The notes under the pieces: generated by a model
What the model saw: the letters and a program-made list of their open reading frames with translations, nothing else
Told to the model about the DNA's origin: nothing
Database searches by the model: none
In this document: piece after piece, positions 52,101 through 63,697 of the stretch
Layout of the letters: each line of letters starts with the position of its first letter
Numbering within the stretch: position 1 is the stretch's first letter
DNA from: Cryptomeria japonica
Taxonomy: Eukaryota; Streptophyta; Pinopsida; Cupressales; Cupressaceae
NCBI RefSeq assembly: GCF_030272615.1
Contig: NC_081409.1
Location: 651,962,468 to 652,026,467, forward strand
Reading direction: 5' to 3'
DNA length: 64,000 nt
Program-made: the position numbers and the translations under genes

Positions 52101-52400
52101 AATCAAATATGTATGATACTTTAGGCATCACAATGTCACTTGGTCAAGATCTATCTAGAAATAATTAATATTCTAAATTATATGTCCTTCTAATTGTTTA
52201 CAATATAAACATTTATATGTTAACTATAAAATATTTCCCCTTGAATTAGATGCAAGTAATTGGAGGGGAATGAAAAGTAGTACATGAAAATGAAACATAA
52301 TCATATTGTAAGAAAGTAAACAAAAAAATCATGTTACATATTAAGAGTCATAAATGAATAATGTAGCAAAGTCTATGTAAGACATATAAATCCGTTGATT
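49170..52400. repeat. Local duplicated segment, copy C
   Basis: The most continuous of the three copies. The part to about 49580 matches B left, about 49780-50440 matches B right and A, and about 50440-52400 matches A. Landmarks include 'aaaatagccggcaatgacta' near 50790, 'aagaattattaaagaatacc' near 50840 and 'gggtttgatcaagttcat' near 51045. No convincing ORF. Confidence 0.7.
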
Positions 52401-54717
52401 AGATTGAAAACCAAATGGACTAGAAAAAATCTTTTTAGTAACACAAATATGCCACCAATGTAAAGAACTAAGAGGGGTGAAGTGACCATAGAAGTATATT
52501 TAGTTCAAATTTTCACTCAATTTTTTGAAAAATACTAGCTAGTCCTATGTATCGTAAATTCTCCCATTTTCAACTCGTAATCAACTTGAGGTACAAGAAC
52601 TAAGATTATTTTGCATTTTTATGTTGGTCATAGAGAAAATCCTAATAGACCTGGGAGGAATCTTATACTCCCTTTTTGCATTATTTTGAACTTAGATGAG
52701 TAGATGGTAATCACATGCCATTTCCTTAATGTTGTAGTTTGTTTGTTGAAACAAAATGAAATAATTATATTTTTAGATGACTATGATACAAATTAAAGGT
52801 ATAGTGCTCCATGTCATTTACCTTGGGCAGTGGGTTGATTACATTATTCCAATAGATAAATTGACAAGCAATCAAAGGTATTACTAACATCATGTTAAGT
52901 GATTTTCTGTGATATGGTATGCTTGTTAGGTCCATGCATACTTATACCAGTGATGAATTGGGTTGGTATAAAGAAAAGCAAGACAAAAACATATAATTTT
53001 ATTTTCTCTACTAGCCACTAAATTTGTTTTTTTAAAATCTAATCACATATAGTCCAGTCAAAGTGAGTTACAATGTATTGATATTTTTACAATAGCAACA
53101 CATTTTATTAGCCTCGATCAATAACCCATGATATTTTAGAGTAGAACATGTAATTACAATAAACAAGGGGTAGTGATGACAAGTAATATACATTAATTTT
53201 GTGACTTAAAGACATGGAAAACTTTGTAGGAGAAAATTTCAATAGCTTGGAGTTATATTGGATGTCATGCGTAGATCTAGATAATGTTGGAGAATAATTA
53301 TAGATGGAAAAGGCTATGTCCTATGTGGGATTTAAATGTAGAATTGTATCCTTCAAATGTTTATTAACATTTTGGCATTCAATTTTTTTGTTAGTTGTTG
53401 ATAGAGATTAGGTAGGTGTTATAGGTAGTTGGCATGTATATTTGAAGAGATTTTCTACTATACATGAATAAAGATTATGTTATAGAAAAATTTTGGACAT
53501 AGACAAAAAGATTTAAAATTTGGAATTTAGTTTCTAATTGAAGTAGTTGAATAATTAATATAAGAATCAATGTTGATCAATAGAACTATGATAGGTGTCT
53601 TTTCATGTTGAGAAATCTTCTATTGTAGGAATTGAAATAGGTTTGTGAAATTTTATTGTCACACTCTTTTCTCTCTTTCTATGTGTGTATGTTCTCTTGT
53701 CTCTCTTCTATATTTTGTCTTAATGTAGACTAATAACGTCCTAAGAATAAACATTAGTTAAGGAAAGACAAGACAAATTCAAAAAAAGTTTAGATAATAT
53801 AAAAATTGTAAAAAATGTCATAGTGTATATATTAGTTTATTTGTAACTAAACAAGGGTTTCCCCTAGAATATGAATATGAAATTGATATTGGTTATTAAA
53901 CGTGATAATGCAATTAAGGAATGTAAACCTTAAGATAGACATAGTTATCTCTAGTTGTCAAGTTGATGTGAATATTGCAAGTCCTACAAAATGATTTATC
54001 TTTGTTCCAAGACAAGCTTGAGATATGCTAGATAAGTATTTTCAAATTAAAAATAAATAAATAAATGTTTCAATATCGCTAGGTTAACTTCAAGCATTGA
54101 AAATGGTCCAGAACAAGAGTTCTCTACAATTAATTTGTATCATATAAAATCACCTTTTAATGCATGAAATTGATATTGGGGTTCCATGATTTCAAAACTA
54201 GTTTACACTGCTTCTTGATATTTGAATTTGTGACAATTAGTCCACAGTGTCGATAAACACATTTGCAAAAGTTGCTAAATAATGCCTATACTTTGCTTAA
54301 TCAAACCACTTTGTTAGCTAATTCAAAAACTATAAAACATTAAATTAAAGATAACAATATACTTATCTATTATTATGTATGTAAATATTGTTGTGATAGA
54401 GAATATTAGAATAGTTTATTTGAATGGTGTAAAAGATAGTAAACAAGATTCCAATCTTAAATAATCTTAACCAATTCACATTTGATTTTTATACATTGAT
54501 GTTCTAAAATAAATTCTCAAATATTTTAAACTTAAAATGATGAACGGTAACTAATGAAAAAATAAAATTATATATATATATATGAATGATTTGCAGAATT
54601 TTCCTTATACAATAGGTATCATACAAAGAAAATTACAAATCTAACTGGAAAAAAGAAGAAAAAATTACAACAGAAATGAAGAAAAAATGAAATTGTATTA
54701 ATTCATTGTACTAATTA
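52401..54717. other. AT-rich stretch, no genes seen
   Basis: No ORF over 65 codons with recognisable content and no clear repeat family. A short TA repeat lies near 54571-54582. Confidence 0.4.
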
Positions 54718-54935
54718 CATTATGATTCGGGACATTCAAAACCTTATATCCATAGAACATTCGACGTAACATAGATAACAAATAAATGGGAGTTAATATC
54801 ATTCCAATTACCACTATTGCAGTAATAATGATCCGAAAGATCGAAAAATATTTATGATTAGTAATTACGCCCAAAAATATCATAAATTCTGCTACAAAAC
54901 CACTCATTCCTGACAATACAAGAATGCTTTTATAC
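54718..54935 (-). pseudogene. ndhD: Plastid ndhD fragment inserted in nuclear DNA (NUPT)
   Basis: Minus-strand translation gives [17 protein letters not shown], then [18 protein letters not shown] and [13 protein letters not shown]. This is a late stretch of subunit 4 of the plastid NAD(P)H dehydrogenase, near its C-terminal end. About 70 codons are open without a stop. Both ends pass abruptly into unrelated sequence, and neither neighbour is plastid-like, so this is a transferred fragment rather than plastid DNA. The retained frame suggests a fairly recent transfer or chance. Mitochondrial nad4 is a related family, but the wording fits ndhD better. Confidence 0.75.
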
Positions 54936-55366
54936 AATAGTAACCACAACATGATCACATAATTTATGATGGAAACAAAGCATAACAACCATATCAAAAT
55001 TGGCGGTGAAAGGGACGGAGATAACAAGTGGTAGTTTGTCGTTCACCTTGGTTAGACTTAACATGCGCACAGATGCATATGTATGAATTCCTGTTACGGT
55101 GGAACAAACAGTTTTCCGCAAATCACGCACAGGAGTCTGGTGCATGCGCTAACAATCACAAGATGGAATCTTATCTATATTTCATTCGCATAAAACAATA
55201 TTGTGTTATTTACTCGCGGACTGTATTCATGTGTCGTTCTGTTGATTTAGACTCTATAAATTCTTCAATGAAGACACGCAATGATACACAACATTCGCAT
55301 CAAGATGGGCTCCATTGACTAGACGCAGACAGAGACACGCTTAACCTCTGCCGTCCTCTTCTATTC

Positions 55367-55374
55367 TATATATA
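55367..55374 (+). promoter_or_regulatory. TATA box of the EG45-like gene
   Basis: TATATATA lies 72 bp before the ATG within a C/T-rich context. A start site about 30 bp downstream would give a 5' leader of about 45 nt. Confidence 0.6.
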
Positions 55375-55445
55375 CTCCCCTACAACGCTTAACATTTACA
55401 AATTGCAGCGCTTCTGTTATTCGAGGAGGAGAGTTTTAAGACAGA

Positions 55446-56093
55446 ATGGCAAGTGGAGCTATGTTTAGCATTTGGCGGGCTGTGTTCGTAATTGGTTTTA
55501 TGTGGGGCTGGTATTGCCCTATGGCTGAGGACGGAACTGCCACATTTTACACTACATATGTCCGTAAGTATATTTTAAACTGCTTTCAAATTTAATGATT
55601 TTGAGTATTGCCGTTTGCTGTACTAGTGATTGATTGAACATTTTGATCAAAGGTAGTAACTGGAATTCTTGTTTACGATGAGTTTAATAGAGTTTGGTTT
55701 GTTAATTGGCAGCAACGTCGTGCTATGGATTCGACCCATCGCAATTTCCAGCGGGAGATTTGTTTGCGGCGGCAAGTGATGCAATCTGGGACAACGGAGC
55801 CGCCTGTGGAAGTAGTTACAGAGTGAGTTGCACTGGCGGGACAAATGAGGGCGTTGCCGTGCCGTGTAAGAGCGGATCGATTGTGGTGAAGATTGTTGAT
55901 TATTGCCCTGCTGGATGCCGTGGGACCATCGATTTATCTCAAGCTGCCTTCGCTGATATCGCCGATCCTGATGAAGGCAAAATTAATATCAACTATGAAC
56001 AGTACGTTGCTAACTCACTTTTCTTCGCATCTTCTCCGTAATATAATTTGATATAGCCATTGAATCATTCTTCCTTTGTTTCGCAGGGTTTGA
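55446..56093 (+). CDS. EG45-like domain / plant natriuretic peptide-like secreted protein (3 exons)
   Basis: Exons 55446-55563, 55713-56001 and 56087-56093; introns start GTAAGT and GTACGT and end GCAG and GCAG. The product is 137 residues. Residues 1-27 form a hydrophobic signal peptide; the mature part starts near EDGTATFYTTY. Six cysteines (43, 71, 79, 91, 104, 108) fit the three disulfides of this expansin-domain-1-like family. WDNGAACG, VSCTGGTN and VKIVDYCP-GC-GTIDLS are family hallmarks. The protein should be secreted to the apoplast. Relatives act in ion and water balance or defence and lack expansin's second domain. The last coding exon holds only 7 nt (ending Gln-Val-stop), as I recall for relatives. 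No break is seen, and a TATA box and AATAAA signal flank it. Confidence 0.9.
55564..55712 (+). other. Intron 1 of the EG45-like gene
   Basis: 149 nt, GTAAGT...TTGGCAG, phase 1. The split codon rejoins as CCA (Pro40), giving the family-typical wording TYVPTSCYG across the junction. Confidence 0.88.
56002..56086 (+). other. Intron 2 of the EG45-like gene
   Basis: 85 nt, GTACGT...TTTCGCAG. Joining gives Glu-Gln-Val-stop, matching the usual C-terminal end of relatives. Reading through instead would add 13 unrelated residues. Confidence 0.82.
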
Positions 56094-56123
56094 GCATGCC
56101 GAGCAACAGTATTATTACGAGTA

Positions 56124-56129
56124 AATAAA
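56124..56129 (+). promoter_or_regulatory. Polyadenylation signal candidate
   Basis: AATAAA 31 bp after the stop codon. Further A/T-rich near-matches lie around 56240-56265. Confidence 0.45.
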
Positions 56130-56239
56130 AGCAGCAGCATATATATATTAGCGGATGTTGCCATAAGCCGTAACTACCTTTACTGTTGGCGTGTGATTTA
56201 AGAAGAATAATGCTATGAATATGCGTCTTAATGTATAAA

Positions 56240-56430
56240 ACAAAGAATTATTGAATAATGCAGTCTATCTCAGTGCTATCCGTTGTACTTGTTTTTATTA
56301 TGATCAATTTTGTAGTCCGGTTGGTTGGATCCCAAAATTTTAATAAAAATGATTTTAGGTTTAATATTTTATAGTGAGAAATAAGAGAAGATATTTTACA
56401 TATTTTGATATTCTTTTTATATTTTAAAAG
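56240..56430. repeat. 3' flank of the EG45-like gene, related to segments A and C
   Basis: aaagaattattgaataatgc and the following 'tctcagtgctatccgttgtacttgttt' match about 50840-50905 in C and about 3300-3355 in A. Farther on, 'gagaaataagagaagatattttacatatt' matches about 3425-3455 in A. Confidence 0.55.
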
Positions 56431-57747
56431 GGTAAATGTTTTTAATGAGGAGACATTTATTATTACAATAACAGCATAGTTAAAATATATTAATAATATT
56501 GATAGTTTATAATATTTTTAAAATTATAATTTTACTAAAACTTGTACTTACAAGATATGTAAAAGTAATTTAATGAGGTTGTATATATAATATTGTGAAG
56601 AATTAAAAAATATATTCTAAGAGAATTCTATCATAAGATTGATAATTTTTATTTTCATATTTTAAACTTTTAAATAAACTTTTAGCAAAATTAATAAAAG
56701 AATATATTTAAGATTTAGGAAGAATATAATAATAAATGATAAGTTTATCATTTATAATATTATGAATATTCTTCTTTTTATACTTATATTTATTATTGTT
56801 TTCTTAACATTTCAAAAACATGAAATTGTTCATTTACAATTTAAACGTGTCATAATTGAATATGGCATTGCAAAAATTAATTTGATTTATAGTTGTATCT
56901 AATATATTAAAGGCTTAAAAATACAAAAATGGTCATTTATAGATTCAAAAGTGTGATGATTGAATAGAACATTGTAAATGTATATAGATATTTTTTATTA
57001 TTTGTTAATAATTTGTTTTATAATTTCATTATCTACAATTTGAAATTTAGAGATAATATATTATAAAGTGTACATATTAAATAATGTTGAGAGACATTCA
57101 AGAATGGTGAGAACCATTTACATATCAAAATATTAATATTTACTTATAAACATAATATTCCAAAATAAATGTCACATAAAAATAAATACACTCCCTAAAA
57201 AATATAATTTTCGAGTAGATATATAAAAAATAAAATTATACTATAAATAATAGATATATTTTGTATAATTAATCTATCCTTTAATAATTAAAATTTATCA
57301 ACAAATATTAATCTTTTTAAACAATATTTGATACATTTTTTTATTTTCTTTCAAATTGACATTACCTATTTCTTTGCATAGATGTATTTATCTAAGTACA
57401 TATTTGATTGAAATTTTATTAAATGTTATTTGCATAGAAAAATCTATTTCTATAATAAAAATGTAACGGGAAATATATATTTTTAAATAGAAGATGTTCG
57501 ATAATAAAAAAAGATTCCCCACAATTATCTGAAATGCTCCCTTAACATTCCCAACAATTGTCCTGCAGTGTCCATTTTATTGCTTTTTTTCTATAATGTT
57601 TTCTCTTTCAGCTCACGTAAGACTCTATTCAAAGATTTCATAAATTTATTTTATTTTTTTATATTTTCTATTCTATAAAATAATAGAGGATATTTTGCTT
57701 GTTTCATTAATCTATTCCACGGTGAAAAATATATAAATAATAATATT
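56431..57747. other. AT-rich intergenic stretch
   Basis: Very AT-rich with no coding similarity. It ends at the target-site duplication ATAAATAATAATATT (57733-57747) that borders the LINE. Confidence 0.45.
57733..57747. repeat. Target-site duplication, left copy
   Basis: ATAAATAATAATATT, identical to 63698-63712 and placed exactly at the two ends of the LINE. The sequence is AT-rich, so part of the match could be chance. Confidence 0.75.
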
Positions 57748-57919
57748 TTTTTTGTATTAATAATAAGGATTTCAAAATATACAGTTAGACGTAATCAAGT
57801 CTGGGCCTCATAGAGGTAGCAAAAAAAGGGGACGAGGCAGGGCCTCACATCGAGGAGATCAAAAGAGAGTATACAGTATAGACATGTTTACTACAAAAGC
57901 AGCATCAAAAGGAGACAGA

Positions 57920-60900
57920 CTAAGGCAGGATGCCATCAATGGCATCAACCCAGGTCGTCCATCCCTTATCCCCCTCCATCCAAACAACTTTCTTGTTTTC
58001 CTGGATCGGCATGGCAAGCACCTCCTTTTTGGTGTTCTTGTTCCGCCTGATTTCTTGGTTCATTTTGTTCAGGGTCTTGTCAAAAGCTTTGATGTCATCA
58101 ATGTTCTTTCTCCACTCGTAGCCGTGCTTCATCTCATAAACAAAGAAGGTGGCGTGACCGGTCTTCAGGAACCGCCTAAGCTTGTCTTTATCAATCATCA
58201 TCATGGTATAGACCTGCAAGAGGATTTTAAAATATGTGAGTTTACGGTAAAACTCAATAAGGGATCGGGGTTTGTCTTGATATTTTTCCTCGTTCCTGCA
58301 CTTCCAGAGCTGCCACAAGATGTTAGAAGAGAGAATGTACCAAAAAAGATTAGTATCCTTTTTAATCCCATAAATATGTCCAGTCACAATATTCAAAATG
58401 GAGTAATCAAGTGGATAAGATATATCAAACATTTCCCAAATTTTCCTGGCAAAAATACAATCGAAAAAGATATGTCTACAAGTTTCAGGCATCTTACAGA
58501 ATTTACAGTATTCAGTTTGAGCTTCCAAGTTCTTGACAGGGAGTCTGTTCAGCAACAACAGCCATCTAAAGTATTTAATTTTAGGTTCAATGGGCCCCTT
58601 CCAAAGGTGGTTAAGGAGTTCCTTCCAGGAACAGCTATCAAGGGAGGTATACCAAAGAGCATTAATATGTTCAATGATGGAGCTGTTATGATTGATAACA
58701 TTGTAAATATTTTTTGCCTTAATCTTGCTGAAGATGTTACCATCAGGCCATTTGCACTGAAGGAACCTATTGGAATCCACATAGCAGGTCATGGGGAGAT
58801 CTTTAGTGGCTTTAACAATCATATTATATGTTTTCTTTTGTGAGTCAGGAATGTTAAATTTAGTTTTGAGATCATTCCAAGGCATCAGTTGGTTATGTTC
58901 AAATAGGTCAATCAATTGGGATATCCCTTTATTGTTCCAGTACCTGGCAGAGCAGCCTTGTGAGAGGGCTAAGGGCTTTCCCGAGAGCTGTAAGTTCCAC
59001 CAAATAGATCTTTCGCCATATAGAGTTTGACTATCATGGTAGTCCTTATTGTTTACAAACTTTCTAACCTGTTCCCAAGCCCTCCAAATGGAGCAGAAAA
59101 CTGCAGATCCATGGACCTTAATAGGAAAGCTACCCATGATTAGATCCGCAAGGGGCAGGCCCTTCCAGGATTTGGCATGCTTAGGGAAACCCATTTCTAT
59201 GTTGTTTCTAAAAAGGATTTTCCATGGGGAGTCACCCTCCATAGAGTGGAAGATCCATTTAGCGGCAAGAGCAACTCCTTGAATTCTGAGATCCTTCAAG
59301 CCCAATCCCCTAAGGAGGCTGTCCGTATGACACCATTGCCACTTAACAGCATGCATTTTCCTAGTTCCTCTGCCATCAGACCAAAGGAATTGTCTAATGG
59401 CCTTCTGGGTCTCAAATATCTGATAGTTATTGAACAACCAGGCCGAAGAGAAGTATATGTTATAGGATGAGAGAATTTTCTGGCAAACTTGAACCCTGCT
59501 AGCAAGAGAAAGGGAACGATTATGCCACTTATTAAGCTTGGAGTTAATTTTGTCTTTGATCCAAAGCCACATAGCCTTAAGAGAGGGGTCCACAGAAAAG
59601 GGAATTCCAAGGTATCTAACCACCAGGTGAGGACCTCCCCATTGATATTGAAATCTATTACTCCAGTCAGGAGGAACTTCATGCCATCCAAGACAGGTAG
59701 ATTTGGAGTAGGAGATCTTTGCTCCGGATATAATGTAGAATGTCTTAAGTTTGTTTTGAAGCACTTCAAAGTTGCTGTCACAGGCTTCAAAGAAAATAGT
59801 AGTGTCATCGGCAAACTGACTGGTGATGAGCTCTTCATTGTTAGGGAGCCGGATACCTCTAACAGCAGGGGACATAGAGTGATCTTTAAGAATATAGTGG
59901 AGAGCTTTTGAGGAAATCACAAAAAGGGCAGGGGCTAGGGGGCAGCCCTGTCTGATAGATCTACCCAGAGGGAAGGCCTTGGATAAGGATCCATTGATAT
60001 CAATCTGGGCAAAAACATCTTTCATCATCATTTTAACAAATTCACAAAATCTGCTAGGAAAACCAAAAGCTTCAAGAGTCATGGTGATGAAATTCCATTC
60101 TACTCGATCATAAGCTTTCTCGAAGTCTAAAAGCAGCATGGCAGAGTTTTGCTGGGACTGCTTAGCCCAATGCATAGCTTCCCAGCTAGTTATCACATTT
60201 TCTAAAATATACCTTCCCTTAATGAACCCAGTCTGTGTTGAGCCAATAATCTTGGGGAGGATGTTCTGAAGCCGCAGAGTAAGGATTTTCGCTAAAATTT
60301 TATAGGAGACATTAAGCAGAGTAATCAGCCTCCAGTTTTTAATAAGAGCTTTATCTCCATCTTTGGGGATGAGTTTGATGATGCCCTTATTGATATTCAT
60401 ACCTAAAGAACCTCTAACTAATGCCACCGAGTATACATTAAGAAGATCATGATAGATCCAACTAATGTTGGCTTTATAGAATTCAGCAGGCAGGCCATCG
60501 GGGCTAGGGGCCTTGTCGTTCTGCAGTGAAAGGATTGCTTTCTTGATTTCCCCCACTGTGATCTCAGCAGAGAGGAGAGGAGCATCTTGTTCGGTGATCT
60601 TTTTGGGAATAAGGGAGAAGCATTGGTTCCTGATGTTATTTGCTTCCTCAGAATATTCGGATGTAAAGAGATCCTGGTAGTATTTTGCAAAGGCATCTTT
60701 TATCATATCTGGGTTGGTAATGTCCTGATTATTGATGATAATTCTGTCAATAGCTTCATTAGTCTGTTTATGCTTCAAAAGATTGAAGAAGAATCTTGAT
60801 CCCCTGTCTCCGAATTGTAACTAGTTGGCTCGAGATCTAATTTTTGCACCTCGAGTTTTGGCCTGGAGATGTTTACTAAGAGTATCCTTAGCATAGATGA

Positions 60901-61945
60901 GCTGGGTAGTAAGGTTGAAGTTAGAGGGGTTGGCTTGAATGCGGGATTCAGCAATCTGAAGGTTAGCAGAGAGGGTATTTTCAATGCGTCTATAGTCTTT
61001 GGCTCTTTTTTGGCCAATCGTTTTAAGAAAGTTCTGCTAAGAGCTAACATTAAGGTCCCATTTTTCAATATCATTAAGATGAGGATAATGATTTTTATTG
61101 ATCAAGTTGATAATATTAACAGTGGCTAAGATATCTTCATCTTTCAGAAGACTGGTATTCAGTATGAATTTAGCATCAGCAGACCGACGAGTTGTCAGGG
61201 ATCTATTGATAATAAAGCTGGTTTTTATGGGGTGATGATCAGAAAGCGTGGTCGATGTGACTAAAACAGAGTTCCCCCATTTATCTGGGAGGATAGAGAA
61301 AAAATTCTTATTTGCATAAAACCTATCCAACCTTGAATGTATTCTGTTGTCCCCTTGCTGAAAATTGCACCATGTGTGCCATATTCCAGGTGAAAGATCT
61401 TTATTTCCAGCAAGAGGATCAAAGAATAGTTTATTTCTTTTCATTCTATCCCAGTGAAGCTTTTCTCTATCCTTCCAGGTAAAGGGGAGGCCCCCCTCCT
61501 TATCTATCTGAGATTCAACCATATTAAAGTCTCCCCCCACAATCCAGGGCAGGTCAGGAAGATCATTAATCCAATCCCAAAGAGATATTCTTTCATTCCA
61601 ATCATTGGAAGCATAAACAGAGCATATGCCAAAACAATTGTTGTTATGGTTAATGGTAACCCAGACAACTCAATTACATGGGGATATCCCATGATTAGTA
61701 ATATAGTTACTCCATTTAGGGCTAACAAGAAGAGCAACTCCTCCTCTACCCCTAGAATGAAGGGTGTGATACTTAACTGCATCCTTCCATAGAAAAACCA
61801 AATTATTATGGAGGGTGAAATCAACCGCTTTGATCTCTTGGAGCATCAAGAAGTCCAGGTTAGGATGAGAGTCAAGGTATTTTTTTATGACATATTTCCT
61901 ATCTGGGGACTCAAGGCCCCTTATATTCCAGGATATACAGTTCAT
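57920..61945 (-). pseudogene. LINE ORF2: endonuclease and reverse transcriptase, three stops
   Basis: Starts MNCISWNIRGLESPD at 61945, overlapping the ORF1 stop. 1342 codons in a single frame with only three in-frame stops (near 61670, 61037 and 60823). Endonuclease landmarks are LDFLMLQEIKA, WIVGGDFNMVES and TLSDHHPIKT. RT landmarks are DGLPAEFYKA, GFIKGRYILENV, LLLDFEKAYDRVEW, RQGCPLAPALF and the catalytic SQFADDTTIF. A zinc-binding segment YCKFCKMPETCRHIFFDC lies near 58450. The product would nick target DNA and copy LINE RNA. The first stop falls inside the endonuclease, so this copy cannot make the full protein without readthrough. From 60778 the RT half is continuously open for 952 codons. 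Confidence 0.88.
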
Positions 61946-63530
61946 TGAGAACCAGTGGTCAGGGGAAGACACTGCATATCCGCTCCCTGGATGGGAGTCG
62001 CATTATTCGGGGAGGGATCCTCTTTCTTTTTGTTTCCAGAGTTTTTATTTTTTGATCCCGTAGGTCTTCCCCGTCTTTTCGAAATGGGGAATTCTTCCAT
62101 ACCTTCATTCTCATAATCTGACTCAAGCATCATCAGTTTGTCTTCCTCCATGGGTTGCTTGATGTTACAAGAGACCATAGTGGGATTACAAGCGGGAATA
62201 ACTTCAATGGTACAGTTATCATCGATTTCCTTAAGAGTTTTATGTGAGGTTAGGGCTTTAGGAGTAATACAAGTTTTGTCAATAAGATCACAATTTAGTG
62301 GGAAATCCAAGATGGAGCTGTTCGAGATGGGAGGGGCTTGCGGATTCAATACATCCTTCTTTCTGTTCGTTTTCCTACGCCTTTTCTTGGTAGTAGTTAA
62401 GAAACCATCCGAGATACCCACAGAGGCATCAGGGCATTGTGTGGGCAGAGGGGAAATGGTATTGGTGATCTGAGGAGGGGCAGAGACTGAAGATAGAGGA
62501 GTGCAATGAGGGTTGAGGCGAGCATTTTGGGTAGATGGCTGGACAGGTTGAGAGGCGGAAGTATTGTTACTGGGAGGGATTTGGGGAGGGTTATCTCTAG
62601 TGGTTTTATCAGAAGGAGTATCCAGTTTCCTTTGGATAATTGGACAGTCTCTACGTCTGTGTCCTTCTCTACGGCACAAAAAATAGGCATTTAATCCACC
62701 TAGGATTTCGATAGGACATGTAATCTTTTCTTCAGCAATGTCAATATTTAGGGTTTCCGGGATATCTGTTCCAGGCTTGAGTGCTATGAGGATGCGGGCA
62801 TCTAAATGGGGTACCAATCTAACTGTATCATCCATTCAGATGACCCTACCCAAGGGTTCCAATAATTGTGGTAGAAAATGCCATAGGTAGGGAGGGACAT
62901 GTTTAACCAGAATCCACCTAGGAGCAAAGAGAGCTATAACTTCATCGTGTATGGCTTCTGGTGACCATGCCAGAGCGCAGAATGAAGTGGAGCCAACATT
63001 CCAGCATTGTTTTTTAACAACTTCGGCCTGTGCTTCCTACGAGACAAAGAAAATAACATATAGGCCCCTCTGTATTTGTCTGCAAAAAGATATGTGGAAA
63101 CCTAGTTTCAAACTCCAATAATTGTGAAACCAGTCGTCAAGAAACTTGCGTGGAGGGCACTTATCCAGTTCGACAGTAGAGAAAAAAATAGCATAATTCC
63201 GAAGTCTGGTTTTTTATTCAATATTTCAACTAGCATTTCAGAATTTGGCAAAATAGAGAAAGGGTTATCAGCAACCCCAGGGCCCTTACCGGCGTTGGAG
63301 GCTCCATCGGAGGCGGGGCAGAGGAACCTAGCACTAACATCCACCGCAAAGCCTGCGTTCGAAACCGCTTCCGAAAATGTTTTGGGTCTGGTAGGTATAG
63401 CAGTGACTAGTTTGGGTGGGATGGGCAAGGTAGTATTATTGCCATCAGACGGGCAGTCAGGTCCGCTCGCATGCGAGGAGGGTACGGGATTGGGAGGGAG
63501 GCCGAAGCCAGGACTTACATTTAATTCCAT
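61942..63530 (-). pseudogene. LINE ORF1 (RNA-binding protein), one shift and two stops
   Basis: The first in-frame ATG is 63530 (MELNVSPGFGLPP); the open frame also extends upstream without ATG. A Pro/Ser-rich N-terminus with PKTFSEAVSNAG leads into a DUF4283-like domain (KFLDDWFHNYWSLKLGFHI, then STSFCALAWSPEA). The frame changes at a 7-base homopolymer (63182-63188), and stops lie at 63037 (TAG) and 62836 (TGA). The knuckle reads YFLCRREGHRRRDC, with Tyr in place of the first Cys of CX2CX4HX4C. A basic stretch KKRRRKTNRKK and a C-terminal KRRGRPTGSKNKN follow. ORF1 proteins bind LINE RNA. Confidence 0.8.
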
Positions 63531-63697
63531 GCTATCTAATGCTTTTAATGGAGAGAACACACCTGGATGTTTGTCATTGCCGAGAGTCGTCGGTGATCCT
63601 CCACCATCGCTCGCCACCGTGGACGGAAAGAGTAGGATCCCTTCGAATATTCAGAGATTTCAAACTTGTAGCTTCGTCAGTGAAAAAGCAGACCCCA

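Larger units (their letters stand above)
57748..63697 (-). mobile_element. Nearly complete L1-type LINE
   Basis: 5950 bp on the minus strand: a 5' leader of about 170 nt to the first ATG, ORF1, ORF2 and a 3' leader ending in an A-run of 8 bases (partly overlapping the duplication). It is bordered by a 15-bp direct repeat. ORF2 keeps one frame throughout. Low damage and clear duplication point to a relatively recent insertion compared with the other two LINEs here. Unlike the LINE at 19738 it ends without an RNase H domain. Confidence 0.88.

Noticed and set aside
55028-55318. A 96-codon plus-strand ORF upstream of the EG45-like gene
   Set aside because: No recognisable domain and no family resemblance. 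It ends before the promoter and is best read as promoter-flanking sequence.
55706-56041. EG45 exon read as a stand-alone ORF starting at TTG and ending at 56041
   Set aside because: It includes intron bases at both ends. The splice sites and family-typical ends show a three-exon gene instead.
57884-58843. A 319-codon plus-strand ORF
   Set aside because: It is exactly antisense to the well-supported LINE ORF2 and has no recognisable domain; it is a shadow of that frame.
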